Positions 1-5,013 of a stretch of 5,013 nt of DNA are shown piece by piece. Positions within the stretch are counted from its first letter, which is position 1. Each line of letters starts with the position of its first letter. Under the pieces are notes generated by a model that was given only the letters and a program-made list of their open reading frames with translations, was not told where the DNA came from and did no database searches. The DNA is from Acidobacteriota bacterium (GTDB lineage Bacteria > Acidobacteriota > Thermoanaerobaculia > Multivoradales > SZUA-115): the NCBI GenBank assembly GCA_003231035.1, contig QIHU01000777.1:1-5013 (forward strand), given 5' to 3'. The position numbers were made by a program, and so were the translations under genes.

Positions 1-838
1 GGGTTAGCGGCCCCGGTTGGCCGTCACCGAGGGTGCGGCCGTCGACTTCCAAGACCGGGCTCAACTCGCCCATGGTGCCGGTGGTGAACGCTTCGTCGGC
101 GCTCCAGATCTCCGAGAGCGAGAGATTGCGCACCTCGGCCGGGATGGCGTGCCCTTGAGCGATCTCGAGGACCAATGCTCGGGTGACCCCCGGCAGGCAG
201 CTGTGGGCGTGGGGGGTGAGCAGAGTTCCGTGGCGCGCCACGAAAATATTGGTGGCGTTGGTCTCTGAGAGGAAGCCGTCGAGATCGAGCATCAGGGCGT
301 CGTCCACGCCGGCCAGGTTGGCCTCGATCTTGGCCAGGATGTTGTTAATCAAATTGTTGTGGTGGATTTTCGAGTCGACACACTGCGGCGAGTTGCGGCG
401 AATGGCCGAGGTGATCAGCCGGATACCGGCGCTGGCGTAGATCGGTGGCTTGTGTTCCGCGAGCACGATCAAGCAGGGGCCCGCCTGGTTGAGTCGAGGG
501 TCCATGCCGGAGGTGATCTTCTCGCCACGGGTGAGGGTCAAGCGAACGTGCGCTTGGTCGCGCATGCGGTTGGCGCGCAAGGTGGCGAAGAGGGCTTGGC
601 GGACCTCCTCGCGGCTGGGGATCTCGGCGAAGGCCATGGCGCGGGCGGAGGCCAAGAGGCGGTCGAGGTGGGCGTCGAGGGCGAAGAGGCGTCCGCCGTA
701 GACGCGCAACCCTTCCCACACCGCGTCGCCGCCCTGCACCGCGCTGTCGAAGACCGAAACCTTGGCCTCGGCGCGGGGGACGAGCCGGTCGCCGACCCAG
801 ACTTGGATATCCTCGTTGCGTGAATCGTACTGCTGCAC
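1..838 (-). CDS. Class IV PLP-dependent aminotransferase (branched-chain / D-amino-acid aminotransferase-like), 3' end cut by window edge
   Basis: A PLP-dependent fold-type IV transaminase that moves an amino group between an amino acid and a 2-oxo acid in the cytosol; the substrate is unknown. 279 codons are visible, and relatives of about 285-310 residues suggest only a short tail is missing. Visible motifs: an N-terminal VFDSAVQGGDAVWEG stretch (about residues 29-43), the probable catalytic Lys157 in DSKIHHNNLINN, Glu192 in SETNATNIF (expected to contact the pyridine nitrogen), and TGTMGELSPV at 253-262 in the cofactor-phosphate region. Lys157 and Glu192 sit almost where E. coli IlvE has Lys159 and Glu193. 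The start is GTG at 838: it is the only usual start codon between the in-frame stop at 890-892 and Met68, and the protein aligns from there. The Shine-Dalgarno is weak. Only 2 bases separate it from the upstream sulfotransferase stop, so translational coupling is likely. The IHHNN signature differs from ordinary IlvE, so I give no gene symbol. Confidence 0.93.
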   Translation of the reverse strand, partial: MQQYDSRNEDIQVWVGDRLVPRAEAKVSVFDSAVQGGDAVWEGLRVYGGRLFALDAHLDRLLASARAMAFAEIPSREEVRQALFATLRANRMRDQAHVRLTLTRGEKITSGMDPRLNQAGPCLIVLAEHKPPIYASAGIRLITSAIRRNSPQCVDSKIHHNNLINNILAKIEANLAGVDDALMLDLDGFLSETNATNIFVARHGTLLTPHAHSCLPGVTRALVLEIAQGHAIPAEVRNLSLSEIWSADEAFTTGTMGELSPVLEVDGRTLGDGQPGPLT

Positions 839-840
839 AG

Positions 841-1575
841 TTAGTTTTCCGCGCGGAGTGCTGCCGCGGCCAGGGTTTCGTAGTGTGGCCTACATTCTTC
901 GAGCAACCGCTCGAGCTGTTCTGGGAAGGGCTTCTCTTTGGCCTTGTAGGGTAGAAAACCGCTGGAGCGGTGAACGTTGTGGTACCAGTGGGGAGCCCAG
1001 ACGCCGTCTTCCGGCCGGGGTCCCGGTTGCCACGAGAGCATGGCGTCGGTAAATGGCAAGCCGAGGCGAGCGCAAAGCTGGCGCAAGACACTGGCCGGGT
1101 TGAGCAGCAGCTGGCGCGAGTCGAGCACCACCGGATCCTGGCCCTCTTCGCGAAGCTCTTCGAGCAGGGCCGATTGCACCGCGAGGCCGGTGTCGTAGAG
1201 GGTGGGCTCGGCCACTTGGTGGACCAGGGAGGGCAACATCTCGACCGGGTCGCGCACCAAGAAAAGGTTGGTGACCTGGGACAAGAAGGCGCGATCGACT
1301 TCCAGCAGGTGGTGGGCCATCTGCTTGAGGAACAAGACGGGCCGCGCGCTGGGCCCGAGAATGACCGTCTCCACCACCCGTTCGCCGTCGGTCTCCATCG
1401 CCGCCATCACCTCGTCGGCAGCGGGGTGGGGCGCTCCAGAGCAGCGCAGGTAGTGGCCGTAGAGCGGTTCGTCGACCACCTGGGTGTCGGAGCGCTGGGC
1501 GAAGGAATAGGTCAGGGCGGTCGAGACGTTGCGGGGCCCGGACCACAGGCAGAGGCGTAGAATTGAATCTTCCAT
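841..1575 (-). CDS. Sulfotransferase-like P-loop protein, partner of the downstream aminotransferase
   Basis: A 244-residue cytosolic protein of the sulfotransferase / P-loop NTPase superfamily. An N-terminal beta strand leads into WSGPRNVSTAL (residues 11-21), which resembles the loop binding the 5'-phosphosulfate of PAPS. A second signature, LVRDPVEMLPS (106-116), resembles the 3'-phosphate-binding strand and helix with its Arg and Ser. Other distinctive blocks are DEPLYGHYL (35-43) and EDGVWAPHWY (189-198). The length is close to the compact bacterial sulfotransferase-like families. Known sulfotransferases transfer sulfate from PAPS to hydroxyl or amino groups, but whether this one does is inference, and the acceptor cannot be read from sequence. 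It starts at ATG 1575 with no clear Shine-Dalgarno. Its TAA at 841-843 lies 2 bases before the aminotransferase start, so the two form an operon. Only 59 bases separate it from the divergent gene at 1635, so any promoter must lie in that gap or inside the neighbour. Confidence 0.88.
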   Translation of the reverse strand: MEDSILRLCLWSGPRNVSTALTYSFAQRSDTQVVDEPLYGHYLRCSGAPHPAADEVMAAMETDGERVVETVILGPSARPVLFLKQMAHHLLEVDRAFLSQVTNLFLVRDPVEMLPSLVHQVAEPTLYDTGLAVQSALLEELREEGQDPVVLDSRQLLLNPASVLRQLCARLGLPFTDAMLSWQPGPRPEDGVWAPHWYHNVHRSSGFLPYKAKEKPFPEQLERLLEECRPHYETLAAAALRAEN

Positions 1576-1634
1576 GAAGACTGGAGTTTAGCCTGTGGAG
1601 GGCACGAGCCTATGCGAGGTAGCATGCGCGGACC

Positions 1635-2210
1635 GTGGCTGACTCCTCTCCTCCCCAATCTGACTTCGCCTTCCGGCCCTGGGTGCGCTCCTCGTGCAAG
1701 AGCGCGATGATCTGGGGAATGGGGCTGTTGGCCGTCTTGGCGGTGGCGATCTGGTGGTTACGCGGGCCACAGGGTTGGGCCTGGGATCGAGCCTTCACCT
1801 CGCTGCTGGGCTACAGCACCTTGATTTGGGCCAGCCTACTCAAGATCTGGAAGACCGCGGGGAAGCCCTCGGTGAGGGTGGATCCAGACGCGGTCTATTA
1901 CCAACCTCTCCACCTGTTCAAGCCCAAGCGAGTCGCCTACAGCCGGATCCTCGCGTGCAGCCCGAAGGTGCAAACCCACTCGTTGCGGCTCCTCGAGGAG
2001 CACCGCGGAGTTGCCCGCGAACATTCGATCAACCTCGGCGTTGTTGAAGGTCGCCGCCGCTTCTTGGAACTCCTGGGCGAGAAACTGGTCGCCAATGGCT
2101 TGCAGCCGATTCCAGGCAAGCTGCACAGCTGGGCCCGTCCCGGCTGGGATCAACCGCTAGTTTTCGGCCAACGCCGGGAGCGCCAAGAGGGGGACGACGA
2201 GCAGGGTTAA
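1635..2210 (+). CDS. Hypothetical membrane protein: two transmembrane segments plus soluble, possibly PH-like, tail
   Basis: I do not recognise this 191-residue protein as a named family. After a hydrophilic N-terminus of about 22 residues come two hydrophobic segments, roughly residues 24-42 (MGLLAVLAVAIWWL core) and 53-72, joined by a Trp-rich turn. The remaining 120 residues are soluble. Residues 79-160 alternate short strands (VRVDPDAVYYQPL, KRVAYSRIL) and end in an amphipathic helix, RRRFLELLGEKLVANGL. That pattern is reminiscent of bacterial PH-domain (DUF304-like) membrane proteins; this is a resemblance, not a domain hit. The start is GTG 1635, the first possible codon after an in-frame TAG at 1620-1622. 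The only Shine-Dalgarno candidate, GAGGT at 1616-1620, lies 14 bases away, so Met25 at 1707 remains an alternative. Codon use matches its neighbours. It is divergent from the sulfotransferase-like gene and convergent with the NYN gene, so it is probably transcribed alone. Confidence 0.72.
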   Translation: MADSSPPQSDFAFRPWVRSSCKSAMIWGMGLLAVLAVAIWWLRGPQGWAWDRAFTSLLGYSTLIWASLLKIWKTAGKPSVRVDPDAVYYQPLHLFKPKRVAYSRILACSPKVQTHSLRLLEEHRGVAREHSINLGVVEGRRRFLELLGEKLVANGLQPIPGKLHSWARPGWDQPLVFGQRRERQEGDDEQG

Positions 2211-2223
2211 CCGGCAACCCTGC
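2201..2223. terminator. Perfect 8-bp hairpin between convergent genes, candidate terminator
   Basis: GCAGGGTT (2201-2208) and AACCCTGC (2216-2223) form an uninterrupted 8-bp stem with a 7-base loop. The stem spans the stop codon (2208-2210) of the membrane-protein gene and lies 26 bases beyond the stop of the opposing NYN gene. Its position in the short convergent gap suits a terminator serving both strands. Neither side has a convincing U-tract: the plus side has only TTCTTT further on and the minus side has scattered T's. It may therefore be a weak terminator or an mRNA-end stabilising hairpin. Confidence 0.45.
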
Positions 2224-2248
2224 CCGCCAACGTTCTTTGTGGTTGGCC

Positions 2249-3514
2249 CTACTTCCTGGCCGAGCCGGTGACGATGTAGGAGCCGGCCCGCTTGTCCATC
2301 TTGATGTTGATCAGCTTCTTCGTCGCGGCGTCCTCGAGCAGTTCCGAGAAGCTGCCGTAGCCGTAGTAGCCCTCGTTGAACGAAGGGTTCTTGCGCTGCA
2401 TCGTCTGCTTGATCATCGAGCCCCAGAGCACCGTCTTGTTCTCGCGCACCAGCGCTTGGATGGAGTCGATCATCAGGGCGAAAGCCTCGGTGGATTTGGG
2501 CGATAGCCCTTCGACCGTGGGTGCGACACCGCGGCTGCGCCAGATGTCTTCGTAATAGATGAACTCGTCGCAGTTGCCGATCAGGAGTTTCGACGAGGCA
2601 CCCTTGACGCCGACTCCGATCACCCGTTTGTTGTTCTCCTTGAGCTTCGACACCAAAGGAGAGAAGTCGCTGTCACCGGAGAGGATGACGAAGGTGTCGA
2701 GGTGTTCCTTCGAGTACGAAAGATCCATCGCGTCGACCACCATCTTGATGTCGGCGCTGTTCTTGCCGGAGTAGCGTTTCTGCGGGATCTCGATCATCTC
2801 GAAGGCCGACTCATGAAACGGCCGTTTGAACTCGCTGTAGCGGTCCCAATCGCAGTAGGCCTTCTTGACGATAATTTTGCCCTTTTCGAGCAGCCGTTCG
2901 AGCACCAGGTTGATGTCGAACTTCTTGACCTCCTTCGAGTCGCGCACCCCGAGCGCGATGTTCTCCAAGTCACAGAACAGGGCGATCTTGGCTTCGTCGG
3001 CGAACGAGGAGCTGCGTTCGGGGCCGATCATCTCAGTGGCGGAGGCGAGCTCGAAAAGAAGGTCACTGGCGTCGAAGCTGTGGCTGCGCCCTTTGTCGCG
3101 GGGTGGAGGTGGCGCCGAGGGTGCCGCTGTGGGCTCGGCCTCTGCGGTGGGGCTGGTGGGGCCGGCGTCCGAGCGATCGGAGGACCGACCGCGGCCACCG
3201 CGCGAGCCGCGCCCGCGCCGCCCGCGCCGACGGCTGGAGGTGCGCGGGCTGGTGCTGGCTGAGGACTCTTGGTCGTCGCCGTCATCCGCATCGTCACCGT
3301 CGTCGTCCGCACCTTCCCTGTCGTTGCTTTGAAGTCGCGGGGCCGCTGAGCGCCAATCATCGCGGCGCGGCGCGGATTGGGCGACCGGTGGTTTCTCCTC
3401 GGCCGGCTCTGGCTCCGGTTGTACCGGGGGCGACTCCGTCTTGGCGGGTTCGTCGGTCGAATTCTTGTCTTGGGCGTTGTCGTCGTTAGAAGGTCGAAGC
3501 CACCAAGGACTCAA
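2249..3514 (-). CDS. NYN/LabA-type PIN-like nuclease domain protein with C-terminal OST-HTH/LOTUS domain
   Basis: 421 residues in three parts. Residues 1-175 look disordered: Pro/Glu-rich to about 50, an Asp-rich block at 65-82, an Arg/Gly-rich block at 95-110, then Ser/Pro/Ala linker. Residues 176-327 are a NYN (LabA/DUF88) domain, a PIN-like metal-dependent RNase fold. The expected acidic residues are present at Asp182 (FCDLEN), Asp255 (SADIKMVVDAMD) and Asp281/Asp283 (LSGDSDFSPL), so catalysis looks intact. Residues 344-417 resemble an OST-HTH/LOTUS winged helix (FALMIDSIQALV, then KNPSFNEGYYGYGSFSELLEDA, then a terminal strand pair). LOTUS domains bind RNA or partner proteins, so a role in RNA turnover or regulation is inferred. 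I chose TTG 3514 because AAGGAG lies 7 bases upstream. ATG 3595 would add 27 residues with no such site and would place AAGGAG inside the coding region. It is transcribed away from the ubiX-like gene. Confidence 0.9.
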   Translation of the reverse strand: MSPWWLRPSNDDNAQDKNSTDEPAKTESPPVQPEPEPAEEKPPVAQSAPRRDDWRSAAPRLQSNDREGADDDGDDADDGDDQESSASTSPRTSSRRRGRRGRGSRGGRGRSSDRSDAGPTSPTAEAEPTAAPSAPPPPRDKGRSHSFDASDLLFELASATEMIGPERSSSFADEAKIALFCDLENIALGVRDSKEVKKFDINLVLERLLEKGKIIVKKAYCDWDRYSEFKRPFHESAFEMIEIPQKRYSGKNSADIKMVVDAMDLSYSKEHLDTFVILSGDSDFSPLVSKLKENNKRVIGVGVKGASSKLLIGNCDEFIYYEDIWRSRGVAPTVEGLSPKSTEAFALMIDSIQALVRENKTVLWGSMIKQTMQRKNPSFNEGYYGYGSFSELLEDAATKKLINIKMDKRAGSYIVTGSARK

Positions 3515-3520
3515 AATATC

Positions 3521-3527
3521 TCTCCTT
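3521..3527 (-). promoter_or_regulatory. Strong Shine-Dalgarno that sets a TTG start
   Basis: Read on the minus strand, AAGGAG (about 3527-3522) is followed by a 7-base spacer and TTG at 3514-3512. It is the clearest ribosome binding site in the window, and it decides the start of the NYN-LOTUS gene against the longer frame opening at ATG 3595. Confidence 0.75.
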
Positions 3528-3561
3528 AGTCGATGCCATCTGATGCAGAGCCGATGTTCGC

Positions 3562-3602
3562 CACGGGTGAGGAGCGCGTTAGGCCGCGCCAACACGGGTG
3601 AG
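3562..3602. repeat. Direct repeat CACGGGTGAG, two copies 31 bases apart
   Basis: CACGGGTGAG occurs at 3562-3571 and again at 3593-3602. The 31-base spacing is close to three helical turns, which would put both copies on the same face of DNA. Between them lies a small potential hairpin, GCGCG (3574-3578) with CGCGC (3585-3589). This could be a pair of operator sites, but two copies in a GC-rich leader may also be chance. Confidence 0.4.
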
Positions 3603-3612
3603 CGCCCACTAC

Positions 3613-3660
3613 GGGTTTGAACGGTGTCTCGGTGATCGGCTGGATAGAGGGTGCAAACCC
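3613..3660. repeat. Inverted repeat GGGTTTG...CAAACCC in the divergent leader
   Basis: GGGTTTG (3613-3619) and CAAACCC (3654-3660) are perfect 7-base complements separated by 34 bases. In RNA this could close a larger stem; in DNA it could be two half-sites. GGTTTGAA from the left arm also recurs directly at 3667-3674, overlapping the -35 of the rightward promoter, so the motif may be an operator element. Significance is uncertain. Confidence 0.4.
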
Positions 3661-3669
3661 TGGTTAGGT

Positions 3670-3698
3670 TTGAAAGTAGCGTTGGAAATTAGTATAGC
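3670..3698 (+). promoter_or_regulatory. Sigma70-type promoter for the ubiX-ubiA operon
   Basis: TTGAAA (3670-3675, five of six matches to TTGACA) and TATAGC (3693-3698, four of six matches to TATAAT) are separated by exactly 17 bases in a locally AT-richer patch. Transcription would start near 3704-3706, only 4-6 bases before the ATG at 3710, which predicts an almost leaderless mRNA. Confidence 0.6.
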
Positions 3699-3709
3699 CT
3701 ACCGACCTC

Positions 3710-4327
3710 ATGGGCCAGCGAGTCGCATTGCTAGTTTCCGGGGCTTCAGGGATGCTCCTGCCGCGCCACGCGCTGGCCTCGTTGGCCGGCCTGAGCGCCA
3801 TAGAGCGCATCCATCTGGTGGTCTCAGCCGGAGCCAGCCAAGTGTTGCGCCACGAGCTCGGTGAGCGCAAGACCGGCGCCGCTGAACTGGTTGCCGCGGC
3901 GGGGCTGAACGAAGCGGCGCGAACTAAGATCGAGATTCACCGTGACAACGATCTGGGAGCGCCGATCGCCTCCGGTTCCTACCCGTTGAGCGGCTCGGTG
4001 ATCTTGCCCTGTAGCGCTGGCACCCTCGGCGCGTTGGCCGCGGGTTCCGCCCGTACCCTGATCCACCGCGCCGGGGCGGTGGCGCTCAAGGAGCGTTGGC
4101 CGCTGGTGGTCGGTTTTCGCGAGACACCGCTCAATCTGGTGCACATTGAAAACCTTCGCCGCCTGGCCTACGCCGGGGCGGTTCTGTTGCCGCCGATTCC
4201 CGCCTTCTATATCGGCGGCCAAGAGCTCGATTCGTTCCTGGACCACTACTTCCTGCGCTTGCTGGATCAACTCGGCATCGAGGAGCCCGGCCGTCCGGGC
4301 TTGCGCTGGAAGGTAGATCCGCAATGA
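3710..4327 (+). CDS. ubiX: UbiX-family flavin prenyltransferase
   Basis: A 205-residue cytosolic enzyme expected to join dimethylallyl phosphate to reduced FMN, making the prenylated FMN cofactor of UbiD-type decarboxylases. The length is normal for the family. Motifs in order: the flavin-binding VSGASG loop at residues 9-14, PIASGSYPLSGSVILPCSAGTLGALA at 85-110 with the PCS signature at 100-102, LKERWPLVVGFRETPLN at 126-142, and PPIPAFYIGG at 161-170. Tyr167 and Arg183 fall where P. aeruginosa UbiX uses Tyr169 and Arg185 to bind the substrate phosphate. ATG 3710 is supported by the family's start just before the GASG loop, yet no Shine-Dalgarno precedes it and the promoter lies immediately upstream. 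Its TGA overlaps the next gene's ATG as ATGA. In a futalosine-pathway organism it could instead serve the menaquinone branch; no UbiD partner is visible. Confidence 0.95.
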   Translation: MGQRVALLVSGASGMLLPRHALASLAGLSAIERIHLVVSAGASQVLRHELGERKTGAAELVAAAGLNEAARTKIEIHRDNDLGAPIASGSYPLSGSVILPCSAGTLGALAAGSARTLIHRAGAVALKERWPLVVGFRETPLNLVHIENLRRLAYAGAVLLPPIPAFYIGGQELDSFLDHYFLRLLDQLGIEEPGRPGLRWKVDPQ

Positions 4328-5013
4328 GCGTGGCAACCGTGCACAAGGGACCGCTAAGGCCGTTGCGCACGGTGCTGGAGATGATCAAGTTCGAGCACAC
4401 CCTCTTCGCTCTCCCCTTCGCCTTTCTCGGCATGGTGCTGGCGGCCAACGGGTGGCCGAGCTGGTCGGTGGCCGGTTGGATCACAGTGGCGATGGTCGCC
4501 GCGCGTAGCGCCGCCATGGCCTTCAACCGCTGGCTAGACCGGCGCCTCGACGCCGCCAACCCGCGCACCGTCGAGCGAGCCCTGCCGCGCGGTGAGGTGA
4601 GCCCCCACTTCGTCCTCCTCTTCGTCGTCGCCAGCTCGGCCTTACTGGTCTTGGCGGCCTGGCGGTTGAACCCGCTAGCCTTGAAACTCTCTCCCCTAGC
4701 GCTGGCCATCATCCTTGGCTACTCCTTCACCAAGCGGTTTACTTGGGCTTGCCATCTGGTGCTCGGCCTCGGTATCTCGGGCGCTCCGCTGGGGGCTTGG
4801 ATCGCCGTGCGTGGAGAGATTCACCCGGTGCCGATGGTGTTGGCCCTGGCCGTGCTGTGCTGGGTGGCCGGCTTCGACCTCCTCTATGCCCTGCAAGATC
4901 GCGAGTTCGATCGCCAGGTTGGCCTGTTCTCGATCCCCGCGCGCTTCGGCATTCGTCGGTCGCTGTGGCTCTCCGGCCTCCTCCACGCGGCTACCTTGGC
5001 CCTGCTCGCCCTC
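4324..5013 (+). CDS. UbiA-family prenyltransferase (4-hydroxybenzoate polyprenyltransferase-like), 3' end cut by window edge
   Basis: An integral membrane prenyltransferase that attaches a polyprenyl chain to an aromatic quinone precursor. 230 residues are visible without a stop; full-length relatives run about 280-300. Both aspartate-rich motifs are intact: N68-x3-D72-x3-D76 (NRWLDRRLD), and YALQDREFD with D192 and D196, which bind diphosphate through magnesium. Several hydrophobic segments follow the family pattern. The opening MIKFEHTLFALPFAF (20-34) is typical of the subfamily often annotated 'putative 4-hydroxybenzoate polyprenyltransferase' and used as MqnP in futalosine menaquinone synthesis. 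I therefore leave UbiA versus MqnP open. The ATG overlaps the ubiX stop by ATGA, and GGAAGG at 4308-4313 lies 10 bases upstream, so it is co-translated from the ubiX mRNA. Confidence 0.93.
   Translation, partial: MSVATVHKGPLRPLRTVLEMIKFEHTLFALPFAFLGMVLAANGWPSWSVAGWITVAMVAARSAAMAFNRWLDRRLDAANPRTVERALPRGEVSPHFVLLFVVASSALLVLAAWRLNPLALKLSPLALAIILGYSFTKRFTWACHLVLGLGISGAPLGAWIAVRGEIHPVPMVLALAVLCWVAGFDLLYALQDREFDRQVGLFSIPARFGIRRSLWLSGLLHAATLALLAL

Larger units (their letters stand above)
3515..3709. other. Divergent regulatory region between the NYN-LOTUS and ubiX-like genes
   Basis: 195 bases without a convincing gene, separating two divergent starts. It holds the AAGGAG site of the NYN gene, a good rightward promoter, a possible leftward -10 (TATACT, minus strand 3697-3692) overlapping it, a 10-base direct repeat, and a 7-bp inverted repeat. 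If the leftward -10 is used, the NYN mRNA would carry a leader of roughly 170 bases. No tRNA or recognised riboswitch was found in it by eye. Confidence 0.6.

Noticed and set aside
345..1091. Long minus-strand open frame spanning the sulfotransferase/aminotransferase junction
   Set aside because: Its translation is Arg/Pro-rich, shows no family motifs, and covers two well-supported genes in a different frame. It is a high-GC shadow.
970..1560. 196-residue plus-strand open frame
   Set aside because: It lies antisense within the sulfotransferase-like gene, with a composition typical of antisense frames in GC-rich DNA and no recognisable domain.
2702..3262. 186-residue plus-strand open frame
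   Set aside because: It is antisense to the NYN domain and linker, and its Gly/Ala-rich end simply mirrors the RG-rich coding tract.
3140..3330. Tandem repeat or CRISPR-like array suspected in the GC-rich tract
   Set aside because: There is no regular repeat-spacer structure. The periodicity comes from codons for Asp, Gly and Arg in the disordered arm of the NYN-LOTUS protein.
3600..3690. Possible tRNA on the minus strand, prompted by a TTCAAAC T-loop-like string
   Set aside because: The flanking bases do not form a 5-bp T stem, and no matching acceptor or D arm could be found.
3598..3864. Small plus-strand open frame of 88 residues starting in the divergent region
   Set aside because: It runs into ubiX in another frame, crosses the promoter, and has no ribosome binding site or recognisable content.
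3824..4336. 170-residue minus-strand open frame opposite ubiX
   Set aside because: The UbiX motifs on the plus strand are decisive, and the antisense translation has no coherent domain.
4131..4712. 193-residue minus-strand open frame across the ubiX/ubiA junction
   Set aside because: It covers two clear genes on the other strand, and its Ser/Arg/Ala-rich translation looks like a shadow frame.

Overview
The window is about 60-65% GC by eye, gene-dense, and has strong G/C preference at third codon positions. It looks like the chromosome of a high-GC Gram-negative-type bacterium. The gene mix (a UbiX-UbiA pair, a NYN/LOTUS protein, and a sulfotransferase-like plus class IV aminotransferase pair) suggests something like Acidobacteriota, Myxococcota or a related lineage. 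That placement is inference: there is no rRNA or other marker here. I see no mobile element, CRISPR array, tRNA or rRNA.

Layout. (1) Positions 1-1575, minus strand: a tight two-gene unit. A 244-residue sulfotransferase-like P-loop protein is followed after 2 bases by a class IV PLP aminotransferase that runs off the left edge. (2) 1635-2210, plus strand: an orphan small membrane protein with two transmembrane segments and a soluble, possibly PH-like, tail. It is divergent from the first unit and convergent with the next gene, with a perfect 8-bp hairpin at its stop codon. (3) 2249-3514, minus strand: a three-part protein made of a disordered, charge-segregated N-terminus, a NYN/LabA nuclease-like domain and a C-terminal OST-HTH/LOTUS domain. 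Its start is best placed at a TTG behind a strong AAGGAG site. (4) 3515-3709: a 195-base divergent regulatory region with a good sigma70-type promoter and short repeats. (5) 3710 to the right edge, plus strand: a UbiX-type flavin prenyltransferase overlapping by ATGA a UbiA-type membrane prenyltransferase that runs off the right edge.

How the genes work together. UbiX and UbiA are typical partners in quinone biosynthesis: UbiA prenylates the aromatic head group, and UbiX makes prenylated FMN for a UbiD-type decarboxylase that is not in view. The UbiA sequence style also fits the family used in futalosine-route menaquinone synthesis. The most interesting part is the sulfotransferase-like/aminotransferase pair. 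In order, motifs and near-contiguity it matches, from memory, a single fused plant protein annotated only as 'branched-chain-amino-acid aminotransferase-like'. This suggests a conserved two-part enzyme system of unknown substrate. The NYN-LOTUS protein is a probable RNA-binding or RNA-cleaving factor and has no evident link to its neighbours.
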